From Hevea brasiliensis (lineage: Eukaryota; Streptophyta; Magnoliopsida; Malpighiales; Euphorbiaceae): DNA of 64,000 nt. The notes beneath the pieces were generated by a model. The model was not told where the DNA came from. It made no database searches and saw nothing but the letters and a program-made list of their open reading frames with translations. The position numbers and the translations under genes are program-made. Location of the stretch: NCBI RefSeq assembly GCF_030052815.1, contig NC_079510.1:25728823-25792822 (forward strand). The letters run 5' to 3'. This document shows, one piece after another, positions 21,660-33,844 of this stretch. The stretch's first letter is position 1. Each line of letters opens with the position of its first letter.

Positions 21660-22246
21660 CATGATTCGAAGTAATTTTCCCAACCTTCCGATCTTTTCTC
21701 TATCTATCCGATCTCTTAATCTTGTTCCCCTATCCGCTCTCTCATTATGGTTAGCAACTTGAAACTTTCTCGCTCTATCTCTCTTATACCAACCCTTTCT
21801 ATATCTGACCTCTTCTTACCTTCCCAATCTCTTTTTTATCCATTCTCTATATTTGGTCTATGTCAGTGTGTATCGAATGTTGGGAAAGCATTAAATTCTC
21901 CGCTAACCGATGAGCTGCTTCGAGTTCTGCGAGCATTAAATGCCTAGGCATATATATACTAGGGGGGTAGGCCGTCATTCTCACATTTCCACTTTTCTTC
22001 TTCGGTCAATCTTTGATGTGTTCTTTCTCCATTCCTTATATTTCTGGCGCTGATTTTCATCATGACAACCATTTTGATCTTTTTTCAACGACTTCCTTTG
22101 CCTATCACCTAAAAATGGATGGCATCAATGGTCAGAGAGTTACAAAAGCGTCATTCAATAAAGGCGAGGAAACTAGACTAAATAGCCAATCTGGGACTGA
22201 AATAACCATAATTCTGATCTTTAGTCGGCCTGTTGGCCTGAGTTAA
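21660..22246 (+). repeat. Promoter/leader/start module, copy A
   Basis: A CGATCTCT-rich tract is followed by GCATTAAATGCC, a TATA box (TATATATA, 21951-21958), a pyrimidine-rich leader and an ATG at 22115 opening MDGINGQRVTKASFNKGEE. The frame stops after 43 codons (22244-22246). It parallels copy B about 920 bp downstream in order and sequence, so one is a duplicate of the other. Confidence 0.65.
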
Positions 22247-22679
22247 AGATCGATCTCAAGTAAGAGGACTGCAAATTTCAATCTTAATATCAGTGACTAC
22301 CTCTTGAAGTTCATTTGGCTCCTAACCATCTCAGGGGTTCCGATTAGAGCTCGATTCTAGTCGATGACATCGATGATGACAATAAGCTTTCCATAGTCTT
22401 TACCATAGTTAATAAGAGCTACCTTCCCGATCTCCAAGTATCTCTTAAATGGCATCTTGAGATCGGGAGGAGTTTGAACTGTGGGAGCCAGATGGGTAGA
22501 ATGTAGAGTAGAATGTAGGTACTCCTGTAATTAATGATCGGGTTGGGGACAACCGCCCAATGATGTAATCTGATCTTTTGGAAATGAAATGGACTTTTAT
22601 TTGAGCTCAATTATTTTATTTATTTATTCATTTTGTTTTTATTTATTTATTATATTCTTTATTATTTGCATTGCTCTGA

Positions 22680-23036
22680 TCATCCTTTCGATCTTTCTAT
22701 CTAATACCTTCTTCAGTCGATCTCTTTCATCTGGACCTTTTCCTATCCGACCTCTAGTCATAACCTTTTCAACCGATCTCGTCCATCCAGCACATCGAAA
22801 ATTGGGATGTAATTAAATTTTTTGCTAACCAAAGTGCCGCTTAGGGTCTTGTGAGCATTTAATGCCCGGACCTATATAAATAGGGGAGGGGCTCAGTCAT
22901 TTTTTCACTCTTGCATTCTCCATTCCTCTTAAGCCTCTTGAAAGCTCTCTCAATTTCCTAGCTTTTTAGGTGCCAATTTGAGATTAGGTAATAGTTTTGA
23001 TCTTTTTCTAACCACTTTTACCTTCACAGTCTAAAA
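22680..23036 (+). promoter_or_regulatory. Promoter/leader module, copy B, ahead of the Transposase_28-like ORF
   Basis: A CGATCTCT-rich tract, GCATTTAATGCCC, and a TATA box TATATAAATAG at 22873-22883. A leader of about 150 bp follows, leading to ATG at 23037 (MRGIDGQRVV). The layout and many short blocks match copy A at 21660-22246. Promoter function is inferred only from the TATA box and position. Confidence 0.6.
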
Positions 23037-24608
23037 ATGAGAGGCATTGACGGTCAGAGAGTTGTAAGCCCACCTTCCATTCACATTTCTTGGAGCTCTA
23101 ATGAAGGTGATGAGGCCGGACCAAGTGGGCAACCTACAACTATTACAGCTATTGTCTTGACCACTAGTTAGCCCACCGAGTCGAGCCGACAGTAGGCTCT
23201 GGTCATAAGGAAAGAGCCTCTATTTGTGGATAAGTTCCCTTCAATCCTTGGGATGTCTGATCTCAAACTAATAAGCTAGGAGTTCAATTTTCCAACCGAC
23301 TCCTTCGAGCTCATTCGGTGTCACGAGGATTTTCAAGTCGATCACTTCTTTGAGGAAGTAGATCTGATTATAGTGTACGAAGAACAATTGAAGGCCAGGC
23401 TATGATTTCCTCTAGAGCAATTTTACAAGGACGTCTTGAGGTACCGCCAAGTTTGCATCGCCCAAGTGCACCCGAATTCCTAGTGAACTCTAGTGTCCTT
23501 CAGAGGATTATGCCGAGCTAAAAGACTCGAGCCCACAGTGAAGGTTTTTATCGAACTACATAGGCTTGCTAAGCGAAAAGACGATGAATTTTGGTTCTTC
23601 CAAGCGGAGCCGAATTGTGAGCTCTTTACCAACCTCCCTTCCTCGTTAAAAATTGGAAAGATCGATTCTTCATCTTGTGGAGTAAAGATCCTCATGGCTT
23701 CAAGGGGATCCTACAAAGTTGGAATTATTTGGTCGAAAGGCCCGAGGAGAAGATCATCCTAAACGATGTCGAGGGTGCCATGGTGAAGGAGCTTAAGAGC
23801 TAGGCGATCTCTTGCAGATATTTGTGCTTAGACGTGATCATGGTCGAACTAAAGTGATGGATGATGAATGTGATCGCCCATGAGAACATCCAGCTGCAAC
23901 TTTCGGATCTCGGTCCTGGGATGAGTAAAACCTGGATCTTTGGTCTTTTAATCATAGCGATCCCACTAACTTGTTTTTCTGTACAGGTATTGTAGAAGGT
24001 GAAACTGTGAAAGAAACTTGAAAACAAAAGAAGGAGCTCGCTAGGAAGGTATTGGAAATGAAGGAAGCTACCACCGCTGCTGAGGCCCAAAGACAGGCTC
24101 AGGTAGAAATGCCGAGCTCCCCAGTCCAAACTCAAGAGCAACCGATCCTGGAAGTGCAGATCCTCACTGCGAAGCCTCCCACTCAACCTGCCGAGCCTCC
24201 TCCCCAACCTCCAGTATCTTCGGCTGCAGAGATCAGATCCGTAACTCAGGGAGTCTCGGTCGGGCGACCACTCTCCCGAGGTGCCCAAGTCTTGCTTCAA
24301 TCACTAGAGAGGAATCACCCAGTATGAGGGAACACCGATTTAGCTAAAGTCTTGGGTGCTTCAATCTACTTCCCTGAAGATCAAACTAAGATGGGCCCAG
24401 AGAGCATGGAGGATCTCCTCACTTAAACGATGAGCTTGGGTTTAGAGGCTGTTGTAAACCAACATATGTTCAGAGAAAAGGCCCTCCTCTTAAGGAGGGA
24501 GATCTCTAAGGCGGTCCAGGATGTAGTGGCTGTGAAGACCCAACTCTCTATTATGAATGAATGAATCATCAAACTAGAGGCATAAGTGAGGTCTCACGAA
24601 AAGAGGAT
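23037..24608 (+). pseudogene. Decayed 'putative gypsy type transposon' (Transposase_28-like) ORF, part 1
   Basis: One frame can be followed from ATG 23037 to about 23657, broken by several TAG and TGA codons. It includes LIRCHEDFQVDHFFEE, FPLEQFYKDVLRYRQVC, AQVHPNS, and RLAKRKDDEFWFFQAEP followed by CELFTNLPSSLK. A frame change near 23660 continues with PHGFKGILQSWNYL. A GT-AG intron (about 23927-23985) leads to a coiled-coil start and a proline/glutamine-rich linker (24110-24220). A second coiled-coil segment follows (FREKALLLRREISKAVQDV). The layout resembles the plant Pfam family Transposase_28, associated with large gypsy-like elements; its role is unknown. It is cut at 24608 by a solo LTR and continues at 25007 and 60826. 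Confidence 0.65.
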
Positions 24609-25006
24609 CGTGACATCTTCACTTTAGATAGTCCGTACATTCTACTGTACCGGTAACTAGTAGCTGTCTGAAAAGCCAGAATGTCTGAAATTATATTTAA
24701 ATTAGAGTGAGGAGTCATAAATAATTCAAATAATGGTAAGAAAAATTAAGAAAAAATTTTAGCAATGAAATACAATGAAGTTAAATTACAGCTGATACTT
24801 TGCCGGATTTTTTATAAAAATTTGCGGAGATTCAAATTAATCTAAAATTTTAAATAAAGACTAAAAATGATATGAATTTCACATAAAAACCTTTTTAATC
24901 AATCAAATGAGTATTTAGAAAATAAAATAAGATAAGATAAGGTACTCCGGCACTCAGTGTGACATGCCTTGCTCGGTTACACTATATACGGGTGAGGGGT
25001 GTCACA
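24609..25006 (+). mobile_element. 398-bp solo-LTR derivative
   Basis: It begins CGTGACATC (probably TGTGACATC) and ends GGGTGTCACA, and is flanked by the perfect 5-bp duplication AGGAT (24604-24608 and 25007-25011). Removing it and one AGGAT restores the surrounding ORF in phase (...EKR-IARLDKE...). Its left end matches the LTR start at 63806-64000. Its right end (reverse complement) matches the ends of the large Tekay-type LTRs. It therefore looks like a member of the same LTR superfamily that has lost about 3 kb of interior. Confidence 0.88.
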
Positions 25007-25073
25007 AGGATAGCTCGACTGGACAAGGAACTTGAAGATGCCTAGGCCTATCAAGCTTCTAATATGGCCAAGT
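25007..25073 (+). pseudogene. Transposase_28-like ORF, part 2 (coiled-coil fragment)
   Basis: These 67 bases between two insertions read RIARLDKELEDA, a stop (TAG), then AYQASNMAK, continuing the coiled coil of 24560-24608. The last five bases CAAGT are the target duplication of the large insertion at 25074-60825, and the reading continues at 60826. This small block proves that the two flanking elements are independent insertions. Confidence 0.8.
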
Positions 25074-28000
25074 TGTAACACCTCTCACTTGTCTATAGTG
25101 TAGCCAAGCAAGGCGTGCCACACGGTGTGCCAGAGCACCTGATCTTATCTTATTTCATTTCAGTTCTTGATTTATTTATTCAAAAACTTTATCTAAGGTT
25201 TATGTTATTTTTACTGTTTATCAAAATCTGACTAATTTAGAAATTTCAAAAATTTTAACGACAATCCAGCAGAGTGCCGGCTGTAATTTAGACTAACAGT
25301 TCTTCTGAACCTGCCAAAAATAGTTCACAACATATTCAAATTCACTGCTCAATTTATCTCAATAATATCTCATCAGTTTCTCAAACTCAGAATCAATCTC
25401 AAAATTTCTCAAACTTAATTTAGATCAGAATCATCAAGATCAAATAATCATCTCATCAACTCATATATAAGAATTTCTCAATTTGATAAATTTATAAGAC
25501 TTATAAATTAGTTACAAAAGTTTCTTTTGTACAGGATATACATATAATTTACAATATGCTAAGAATGAACAATATACATAACATGTGTAATATGAGCCCT
25601 ATCTACATGCATTGCTAAGGAGGTAACAACCTTGTACTCTTTTGACACTTCTGCAGATCTAGACTCCAAAAATCTCAGTCGATAGTCTACTGGTTTTACC
25701 TTCAGTACCTGCGCGAGGAAGCAATTCCATCACGCTAAGCATTTCTGCTTAGTGGTGCAATAGTATAACAAGAAATAATATATACAAATAAAGAAAGGAT
25801 AGAGCATAATTTAAATATTGAATAATCAATTTGATTTACTGGAATGTTTCTAATATCAACCATCTTATATACTAGTTTGTTCCTCTTTGGAAGTGCTAAA
25901 TTTATAACCTTTCAGTAATACTACCCAGTATATAAATTATTCTAACTGTATTATATTTTAAGTCTCTACGGTTCTGCAAATTATATTTTTTTTTTATGTT
26001 TCTATTGCTAATCTCTTTTACTCATTTCATTCAATACTTAATTTTATTATACTGAAATTTCATTATACTTAACTTAACTTAACTGCCTGAATTGAATAAT
26101 GTTTTAATTGACTGCCCATGTAGCCTATACACTGACCAGACTGGATAAACGGATATACTAGCACTGGGTACCTAGTACCTCGGGCCGTCACACCATCGGT
26201 CATAAAGTATCTCTCGGTGTGCAAACAGTGTGGCTAAAAATCCATATAATCAATCAGGCATTAAGCCGAGTATAATAACACAATCCGTGTAGCCATAGGC
26301 TATTAAAATCATAGTATGGCACAATAAGCCAGAAAACACAATATGGCATAAAGCCATTTACAGAACAGCTGTCAGAACCTATTGGCATGCCAACCTATCC
26401 AAACTAGTCAACTAGGCAATACTAGGGCATTTACAAGCTTAAATATTTAATTCTTTATTCTTAGGGTTTATAAGTCATTATGCCTTTCACTGGTCGACAA
26501 AAATGTTGACCCTTTTTATACATCATGGATAGCTTGATTCTAGTATCAACATGTCACAATTATTCAGTAGATCATCAGATAGATCATATTTCATATCAAT
26601 TGTTCTGAAGTACCATTGTGCTCAAAGCATTTTTCCTGTCTCTGATAATAAGGACTAATGTTCCATTCATACACTCATGTGATTTATTAAGTCATTGTGT
26701 TTCTTATTCACATTACTAGTCAAACATAAATGTTGACTTTTCCACACTAAACAGATATGTTGGTTCTAGTTGCACTAGGATTCCTCATTTTGAGTTTATA
26801 CTCGTTGGCATTAATTTCCAAACTTATTTCAAGGCTAATTATATGTGATTCCAAATTTTTAGATTTCATGGCCAATGGTTACTATTCCATTGGGTTAGGC
26901 TATAGGGTGAAATTAGTAAAATTTTCTTCATCAAATTGTTTCTTATTGTGTCTTCTTTAATTCCCTTTTTGAATTACTCCATTTTGAGCTGTATAACTCA
27001 AGTTATGGTTATTTAACCATAACTGGGTCAAATCTAAATTTCGACTTTCTTATTAGGCATTTTCAGTTCTGACTTTACTAATTTATTTAGACTATTTGTA
27101 ATAATATTGAGGTCTAGTATTCTTCATAAGTATTGTTGCCCTATGTCTTAGGGTCAATCAGAAATTTTACTTGTGATTTATCAAGTCAAAGGTCCTATAT
27201 TGGCATGGTCCTCAATTAGGTCAATGGCTTTGACCTTAAATTCTGGCCTTATACATTTATAATTTGAGCAAGTTGCCTAAAACAAAGTTTTAGGTCTCTT
27301 TCTTAGCTTTTATGGCTCGTCACATTTGGAGACTTCTTGTGGGAGATATTCCTATTTGAATTTTCTGGACTTAATGGGCAATTGTACCAACTCTAGATTT
27401 AGTGTGTCAACTTAATCAACTTAATTGGCCTAGTTCCCTTGATTTCTGGGTTCTGGTCAAAATTTTAATATTGTAGGTTTATGTCTTATTGAACTTTTGG
27501 CACTGATTTTAGGTCATTCTGAGTTGTATAGTCCAAGATATGGTCAATTTATAAAAGCTGGACATATTGCATTTTCAATGCAACTTTAGGTCATTGTTTT
27601 GGTCAATTCCAATTTTGGCAGATTTGGTACCTTATCTTAGGCAAGCAAATTGACTTGGTTCTGGTCATTTCTGGGCTTTGGTGTCTTCATAAGAGTTATA
27701 GCTCTATGTCTAATCTTTCTATTGATATAAATTTCAGGTCATTTTGGATATGTTTTGAGTGAGTTATGGTCAAATGAGTGACTACTGTTCATATGGTCAA
27801 ATTCTGGGTTGCAATGGTTCTGGACAGTTTTGATAGCTCAACTTGTGCAAACAGTTTGACTTAGTAAATGGCATTTCTGGGTTCTGTGATCTTCATCAAA
27901 GTTATAGCCCTATGTCTAAGCTTTCTATTGATATAAATTTCAGGTCATTTGGAGTTGTGTAGACCAAGATATGGTCATTTTACTATGGCTGGTCAAGTTG

Positions 28001-29641
28001 CACTTATATTGCACAATTAGGTCATTTGTAAGTCAAAGTCAATTCGGCCAGTTTTTGTAACCCAATTTAGGCGATCAATTTGACTTGCTTAATGGCATTT
28101 CTGAGCTTGGTGGTCTCTACTAAAGTTGTAGCCCTATATCTAAGCTTTCCAATGATATAAATTTTAGGTCATTTGGACCTGTTTTGAGTGAGTTATGGCC
28201 AAAATACTGGCTACTGTTCATATGGTCAAAAATTACGGGTTTCAAGTTACCAATTCCGGATTAGGTCACTTTTTGAGTCACTTTCTGGACGGAATTTTGA
28301 CAAGCTTTCTACATGAAAGTTGGTCCCTATTGAGTCTAGTTTTACCTTCAATTGGCCTCATACCAATTGGGGTCACACAAATCAGATTATAAGCTCAATT
28401 GTATACTGCCCTTATACACTTCATCAAATGCACAACCATTACACATCCTACTTGCTTCACCTTAACTTTCCTTACCAAATTTCTGGATTTATAAGGCACA
28501 AACATCATTTATCACATCTCAACATGGTCATTTTGGACAGTTTATATAATTTCTCAATACACTAATTACAACCTTAATTATATCAACACAATATACACAA
28601 AATACCTAACAATTACACATAGTTTCCAAAGCATAATTTACATACACTTTCATTAATCCCTTAGTAACAGAATTCATCAAGCAATTTCATGAAATCCAAC
28701 ACTTTTCTTGGTTCATCAAGGCTGCCAAAAATTCACTAAGTGCTCAAAATTTTACCACTTCCTCCAATTCCCCAATTCAATACCCAAACACATCAAAAAC
28801 ATGAAATTTACTCACTAATACATCAATTTACTTCAATTAACCTTAATTCCCATCAAATTCACATAAAAATAAATCAAGCACCTTACACTTCCATGGATGC
28901 CAAAAATTGTACACATCAATAACTCATCAAAACCTTCAAATTTCTTCACCATTCAACTCATCTCCACCTTAATACAAACTTTAATGAAGTGAGGTAATGA
29001 AAACTAGCACTAACCTTTTTTGAGCTTGACCAAAACTTCATCAAATCCTCTTCTTTTTGCTTCCAATATATTGCCCATGATGCATAGACTAAGTTTAATG
29101 AAGGACTTATGAAAATCAAGGCTTGAAGATGGGTAGATGAAGGCTTGTATATGGGGTGGCCATGGATGAAGCTTGGAAGATTTTCAATTCTGCAAAGAAG
29201 AAGAATGAAGAAGAAGATGAATCTTTTAGTAGAAAAATCTGTCCTAGTGGTCCTTATATACTCCACTAATGCCCCACTAATCATAATTAAAAATTGGATT
29301 AATTCAAGATTTCCTTTAATTGCAATTATGCCCTCCAATTCCCTTAAATTACATGTTATCTTGAATTTCATTTTTCATTAAATTTTCAAAATATAATACC
29401 ACTTATTCTTCATGGACATTTAGGTCAAAAGTCAACTCTAGGTGTCAAATGACCAAAATGCCCCTCTTCGATTCAAATTCAGACTTTTTCGGTAACACTG
29501 ATTTAATCCTTGTCCCGCCGATTTTCTTAAATTTTCGTTTTTATTTGTACGAACTTAAAAATTTTTCTTTGACATTTTCAATGTCAATTACACCTCAGTA
29601 GACCTTTAATTACGTCCCAAAAATATTTCCCTGAGTTCCCC
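25074..29641 (-). repeat. Large solo LTR A (Tekay/Del-type), left part
   Basis: It begins TGTAACACCTCTC and is flanked by CAAGT (25069-25073; partner 60826-60830). In coding orientation (minus) this is the LTR's 3' end. The LTR runs to 29641, where element B interrupts it, and resumes at 60575-60825, giving about 4.8 kb in all. It shares the family landmarks CACTGGGTA...GGCCGTCACACCATCGGT (near 26160-26200) and GGCATGCCAACCTATCC (near 26382). It carries degenerate modules of about 200 bp (see 26740-28380). I see no internal domain belonging to it. Confidence 0.85.
26740..28380 (-). repeat. Degenerate modules of about 200 bp inside LTR A
   Basis: A phrase including 'AGTT(G/A)TAGCCCTATGTCTAAG', then about 30 bases later AGGTCATTTGGA, then GAGTTATGGTC or AAGATATGGTC, recurs. 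AGGTCATT-type anchors lie near 27513, 27738, 27942 and 28166. The spacing is about 204-225 bp. Equivalent modules with CTTCATGAAAGTTGT anchors occur in the LTRs of element C (31391, 31601, 31797). Confidence 0.7.
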
Positions 29642-30005
29642 TGTCACACCCCTTACCCGTCTATAGTGTAGCTGAGCAACATATGCCACACAATGTGCCG
29701 GAGCACCATAACTTATTTCATTACAATTTACTCTTTCTTAATTTATTTATTTATTCATTTATTAGTCACAAAGTGAAATTTATGCCATTTAATTTATTTA
29801 TTGAAATTATGAATTAATTTAAGGTTCCGAAAATTTTTCAAAAAATCCGGCAGAGTGCCGGTTAAAAATGAAGAAAATAGTTCTTCGGAACCTGTGAAAA
29901 ACACTTCCAATAATTTCCAATCGTTCTCAAACTCCATTTGTATCACATCAATTTACAACAATTTCTTAACAATTCCTCCATTTGTCATTCATTCATTCCA
30001 CATCA
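29642..30005 (-). repeat. Element B left LTR, first part
   Basis: It begins TGTCACACCCCTTACCC and ends at CATCA, the target site of element C (30001-30005). The sequence continues at 46476. It matches 49516-49880 and 57252-57616 almost base for base. Confidence 0.9.
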
Positions 30006-33000
30006 TGTGACACCCCTTACCCGTCTACAGTGTAGCCGAGTAAGATATGTCACATAGTGTACCGGAATTCCCTATTTTATTTCAATCATTTTTATCCTTC
30101 CTAATTTATTTCTTTCATAGTTATGAAGTATAATTCATGAAATATCATTCATCAAAGCCATTTATTGAAATCATAATTTTATTTGAGGTTCTGCAAATTT
30201 TATAGAAAATCCGGCAGAGTGCCGGCTAATAAATGGATAAAACAGTTCTTTGGAACCTATGAAAAACACTTCCAAAATTCTCAATCAATCCCAAACTCCA
30301 TTTCTTCAATAAAATCTCAATATTTATCAAATATACTTCTAATTTTCATTCATTCATTTCATAGGATATTCAAGTACAAATCATAAATAAATATTCACTT
30401 TTTCATTCATAAACATAATTTTCACTATTTACATTGATAACAAAATACGTTACATGAGTCTCAATTTCATATGAGAAAATAAAAGTTAATTATAAAATAC
30501 CCAAAATGAAACCTAGTGTCCTACCAATGTACTGATATCGTTGAGGTGACACGGACACTGCAGATTTGCAGAAGGTCTCACCCAGTCTGTGGTCTACTGA
30601 GCTCTCGGTCGGTCTCTCCAGAACCTACGCGTGGCAAAAAGCAATGCGCTAAGCAATAATGCTTAGTGGTGCCAATAATAAAATAAAAAGAAATAATAGA
30701 AAGTAAATATGCAGTACATATTTTGATGTCTTATGCAGACAAATTTTTTATCATTATTGGTAATCTTATTTATTATGTACTTGTTCTATTCATTATTTCA
30801 TTAAATTTGTTCACTTTCATTTTTGGTTACCCAAATAACCTATACTGGATGACTGGACTGAATAAACGAGCAAACTGGCACTGGGTATCAAGTACCTCCG
30901 GCCATCACACCATCGGTCACATATGTATCTCCCGGTGTGCAACAGAACAACTAATGAGCTGTAATAACATTAGGCACAAGGCTAAGTCTCAACACAATGT
31001 TAGAATGGCTAAAGGCCATAAAATCACAGAATGGCATAATGCCATGTGCAGTACTGCTAACTAAACCCTATTGGCATGCCAACCTATCCAAACCAATCTT
31101 GCTAGGTGTACTAGGGCATATTACACTTTTAAATTGTACAATTCTTGAAATTTAAGTTTATGTATTACTATTCATTTCATTAGTCAATTAAAATGTTAAA
31201 TTTTGCATAGACAATAGGTACATTGGTTCTAATACTCCCAACATACCACATTTTGCATTCTAAATTGTTGGTATTAGTTGCCAATACCATTTCTAAGATT
31301 AGTGTTAGTTATTCAAAATTTTTAGATTTCGAGCCTCATATTTACTGTTCCATTGGTCATTTGTATAGTAGGAATTTGGCAAAACTGTCTTCATGAAAGT
31401 TGTTCCTTATTTTGTCTAGTTACATTTCCTTTTTTGAATCACTCAATTTGGAGTTTTGTAGCTCAAGTTATGGCCTAAATACCATAATTGGCCGGATTGG
31501 ACAGAATCCAAAATTCTGGGCAAAACTGGTTCTGCCAGATTTGGTAACCTAAGTTTGGTTGGCAATTTGACTAGGTTATGGTCAGAATTTGGATTTGTGT
31601 TCTTCATGAAAGTTGTAGGTCTATGTCTCAGCTTTTTGATGGTAAAATTTCAGGTCAATTAGATCTTTCTACACTAAGTTATGACTAAATGAATAAATAC
31701 TATTCATTTGGTCATTTTGCCCAGGCAGAATGCAAGTCACCCGGATTAGGGCAATTTTTAAGCCAACTTGGTTTGATTTTCTGGGCAGGGTTTCTTCACC
31801 AAAGTTGTGCCATTATGTGTCTAGTTTCATGTACAATTAGCGTTGCACCAATTGAACCTCCACAACTCCATTTATAGCTGCCCAAATAGGCTGGACTCAT
31901 TTCCAGACCTGCAGGTCCCCCAAGGCAGCTTGCCCAAACTCAAATCCCAAGCTACAACTCACTTCAATTCCTCATCATACACAGCGAAATGATCACTAAT
32001 TGATCATTTAAACTTTCATTCACCAACACACAAACAAAGTCCAAGTTTTGTGCCCCACACCCTAACTCCAACATTTCTCACATCATGTAAACATATGCCA
32101 ATCAATTTGTTCATCACAATTACTCATCAATATCACTAATAAACATAACTAATTCCATCAAAACCATTAATTTTCCTCTTATTCCTATAGCTGCCGAAAA
32201 TTTAACTTCTCCCATACTTCATATTTTCTTCAATTTTCATGTCATACTAGCTTGTTTCAACATGCATATAACACTTAAAGAAGAGAAATGAGGTAATTAT
32301 GGCACTAACCTTGACTTGGCTCTTTCTTCTTCTTGCAAACTTCAAGTTTTATTCAATCTTTCACTTTTAATCTTCTTACCATAAGCAAATATGAAGTTTT
32401 TGTTTTGGGGACTAACTAATTTATGGAGATTTTGCAAGGATTTAAAGCTTGGGAAGGAAAAGAAAAATGGAGGAAAGGATGAAGAGTGGTTCGGCCAAAG
32501 AGAAAGTGGAAAAGAATCTGATTGTTTTCTTTCATTTTTTGCCCCATTTATTCATTTTAAATGGGTTATAGCCATGTGTCACCATGTGATTGGGTGGAGG
32601 CACACTAATGACATCATGTGATGTCATAAATTCCCATTTAATTCATTTTTTTTCTTTTCTTTTCTACTCATTTTCAATTCAATTTTTAGTAATATTTATT
32701 CATATTTTATGTCATAATAATTATTTACTTAACTGGACAAGTTGGCAAAAAATCACCTCTGAAGGCGAAATGACCAAAATGCCCTCCATTTGGCTTAATA
32801 GACCAAAATTGTCTGTACCGATTGAAAAATTTTTCTAAGCATTTTCTTGGCATTCTAATGCCATAGGAACCTCAATAACCCTTCACTGGAGTCCCAAAAA
32901 TTATTTTATAAATTTTTCCCTGGGTCTATGGCTCCTAGTTGCGAGAACCGCAACTTCCCACTAGGTTACCCATCGCTAGGGTACCGGCTCATTTAACTTG

Positions 33001-33168
33001 GTTGTATTTTATTTCTAAAATTTTTCCTAAATTTTTCTTGTTAATATTTGAGTTAATTATAGTTCCTCACTTTAGTTTAAATATTTTTTCGGGCGTTCTA
33101 ACTGTCCGGACTGACACTGGTCAACGGAACAGTAGAATGTACGGAGTTGCTACAGGGAGGGTGTTACA
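30006..33168 (-). repeat. 3' LTR of element C
   Basis: From TGTGACACCCC to GGAGGGTGTTACA. It has the same length as its partner at 43312-46475 and matches it throughout, with scattered substitutions. It carries the family landmarks (CACTGGGTA near 30877, CCATCGGTCAC near 30911, GGCATGCCAACCTATCC near 31073) and three modules of about 200 bp at 31391-31860. Confidence 0.92.
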
Positions 33169-33183
33169 ACTCTTCCCCTCTAA
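33169..33183 (-). promoter_or_regulatory. Polypurine tract of element C
   Basis: The reverse complement TTAGAGGGGAAGAGT abuts the LTR start TGTAACACCC. The gag-only element B has TTAGAGGGAAAGAGT at the same position, at 48085-48099 and 55818-55832. Confidence 0.8.
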
Positions 33184-33839
33184 TTTAGATTTCATCCTCG
33201 AAATTTACCTGATGCAAACTGTTGAGGGAACTGTTGCCTCATCGTCTCTTCACTTTCCCAAGTTGCCTCCTCAGTGTTGTGGTGCCTCCAAAGCACTTTC
33301 ACCAGTAGAATATGCTTATTCCTCAACTCTTCCACTTCCCGAGCCAAGATCCGTATGTGTTCTTCTTCATATGTTAAATCCGATTGTACTTCAATTTCTT
33401 CCATGGAGATGACATGTGAAGGATCTGAGCGGTATCTTCTTAGCATAGATACGTGGAACACATTGTGGATCTTGTCCAGCTCTAGTGGTAAAGCTAGCCT
33501 GTAGGCCACTGGACCCATACGTTCAATGACTTCATATGGGCCAATGAACCTAGGGCTTAACTTACCTTTTCTTCCAAACCTCAGTACCTTCTTCCACGGT
33601 GGCACCTTGAGAAACACTTTGTCGCCAACCATATATTCTATTTCTTTTCTCTTCAAGTCAGCATAGGATTTTTTTCTGTCTGAGGCAACCTTTAGATTGG
33701 CTTTGATTAGTTTTACTTTCTCCTCAATCTGTTTCACCAGGTCTGGCCCAACCAGTTTATCTTCACTCAATTCAGTCCAACGCACTGGAGTTCTACATTT
33801 CCTCCCATACAGTGCTTCATACGGGGCCATTTGGATGCT
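33184..33839 (-). pseudogene. Element C integrase C-terminus and chromodomain
   Basis: An uninterrupted frame reads MAPYEALYGRKCRTPV (right end) and the helical region KLIKANLKVASDRKKSYAD. The GPY/F motif follows (RFIGPYEVIERMGPVAYRLA), then NVFHVSMLRRY, and a chromodomain with LLVKVLWRHHNTEEATWE, before a stop at about 33192. In chromoviruses the chromodomain binds histone marks and targets insertion to heterochromatin. This fits the heavy nesting seen here, although that is inference. The part is intact, but the frame is cut on its N-terminal side by the solo LTR at 33845 (target AGCTT). Confidence 0.9.
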
Positions 33840-33844
33840 AGCTT

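Noticed and set aside
32391..32621. Short ORFs repeated at 45698, 50012, 55078 and 59830
   Set aside because: They lie at the same place in each copy of the Tekay-type LTR and differ by frameshifts between copies; they are LTR sequence, not genes.
33192..33504. Overlapping + strand ORFs at the integrase C-terminus
   Set aside because: Antisense shadows of the intact chromodomain reading frame on the minus strand.
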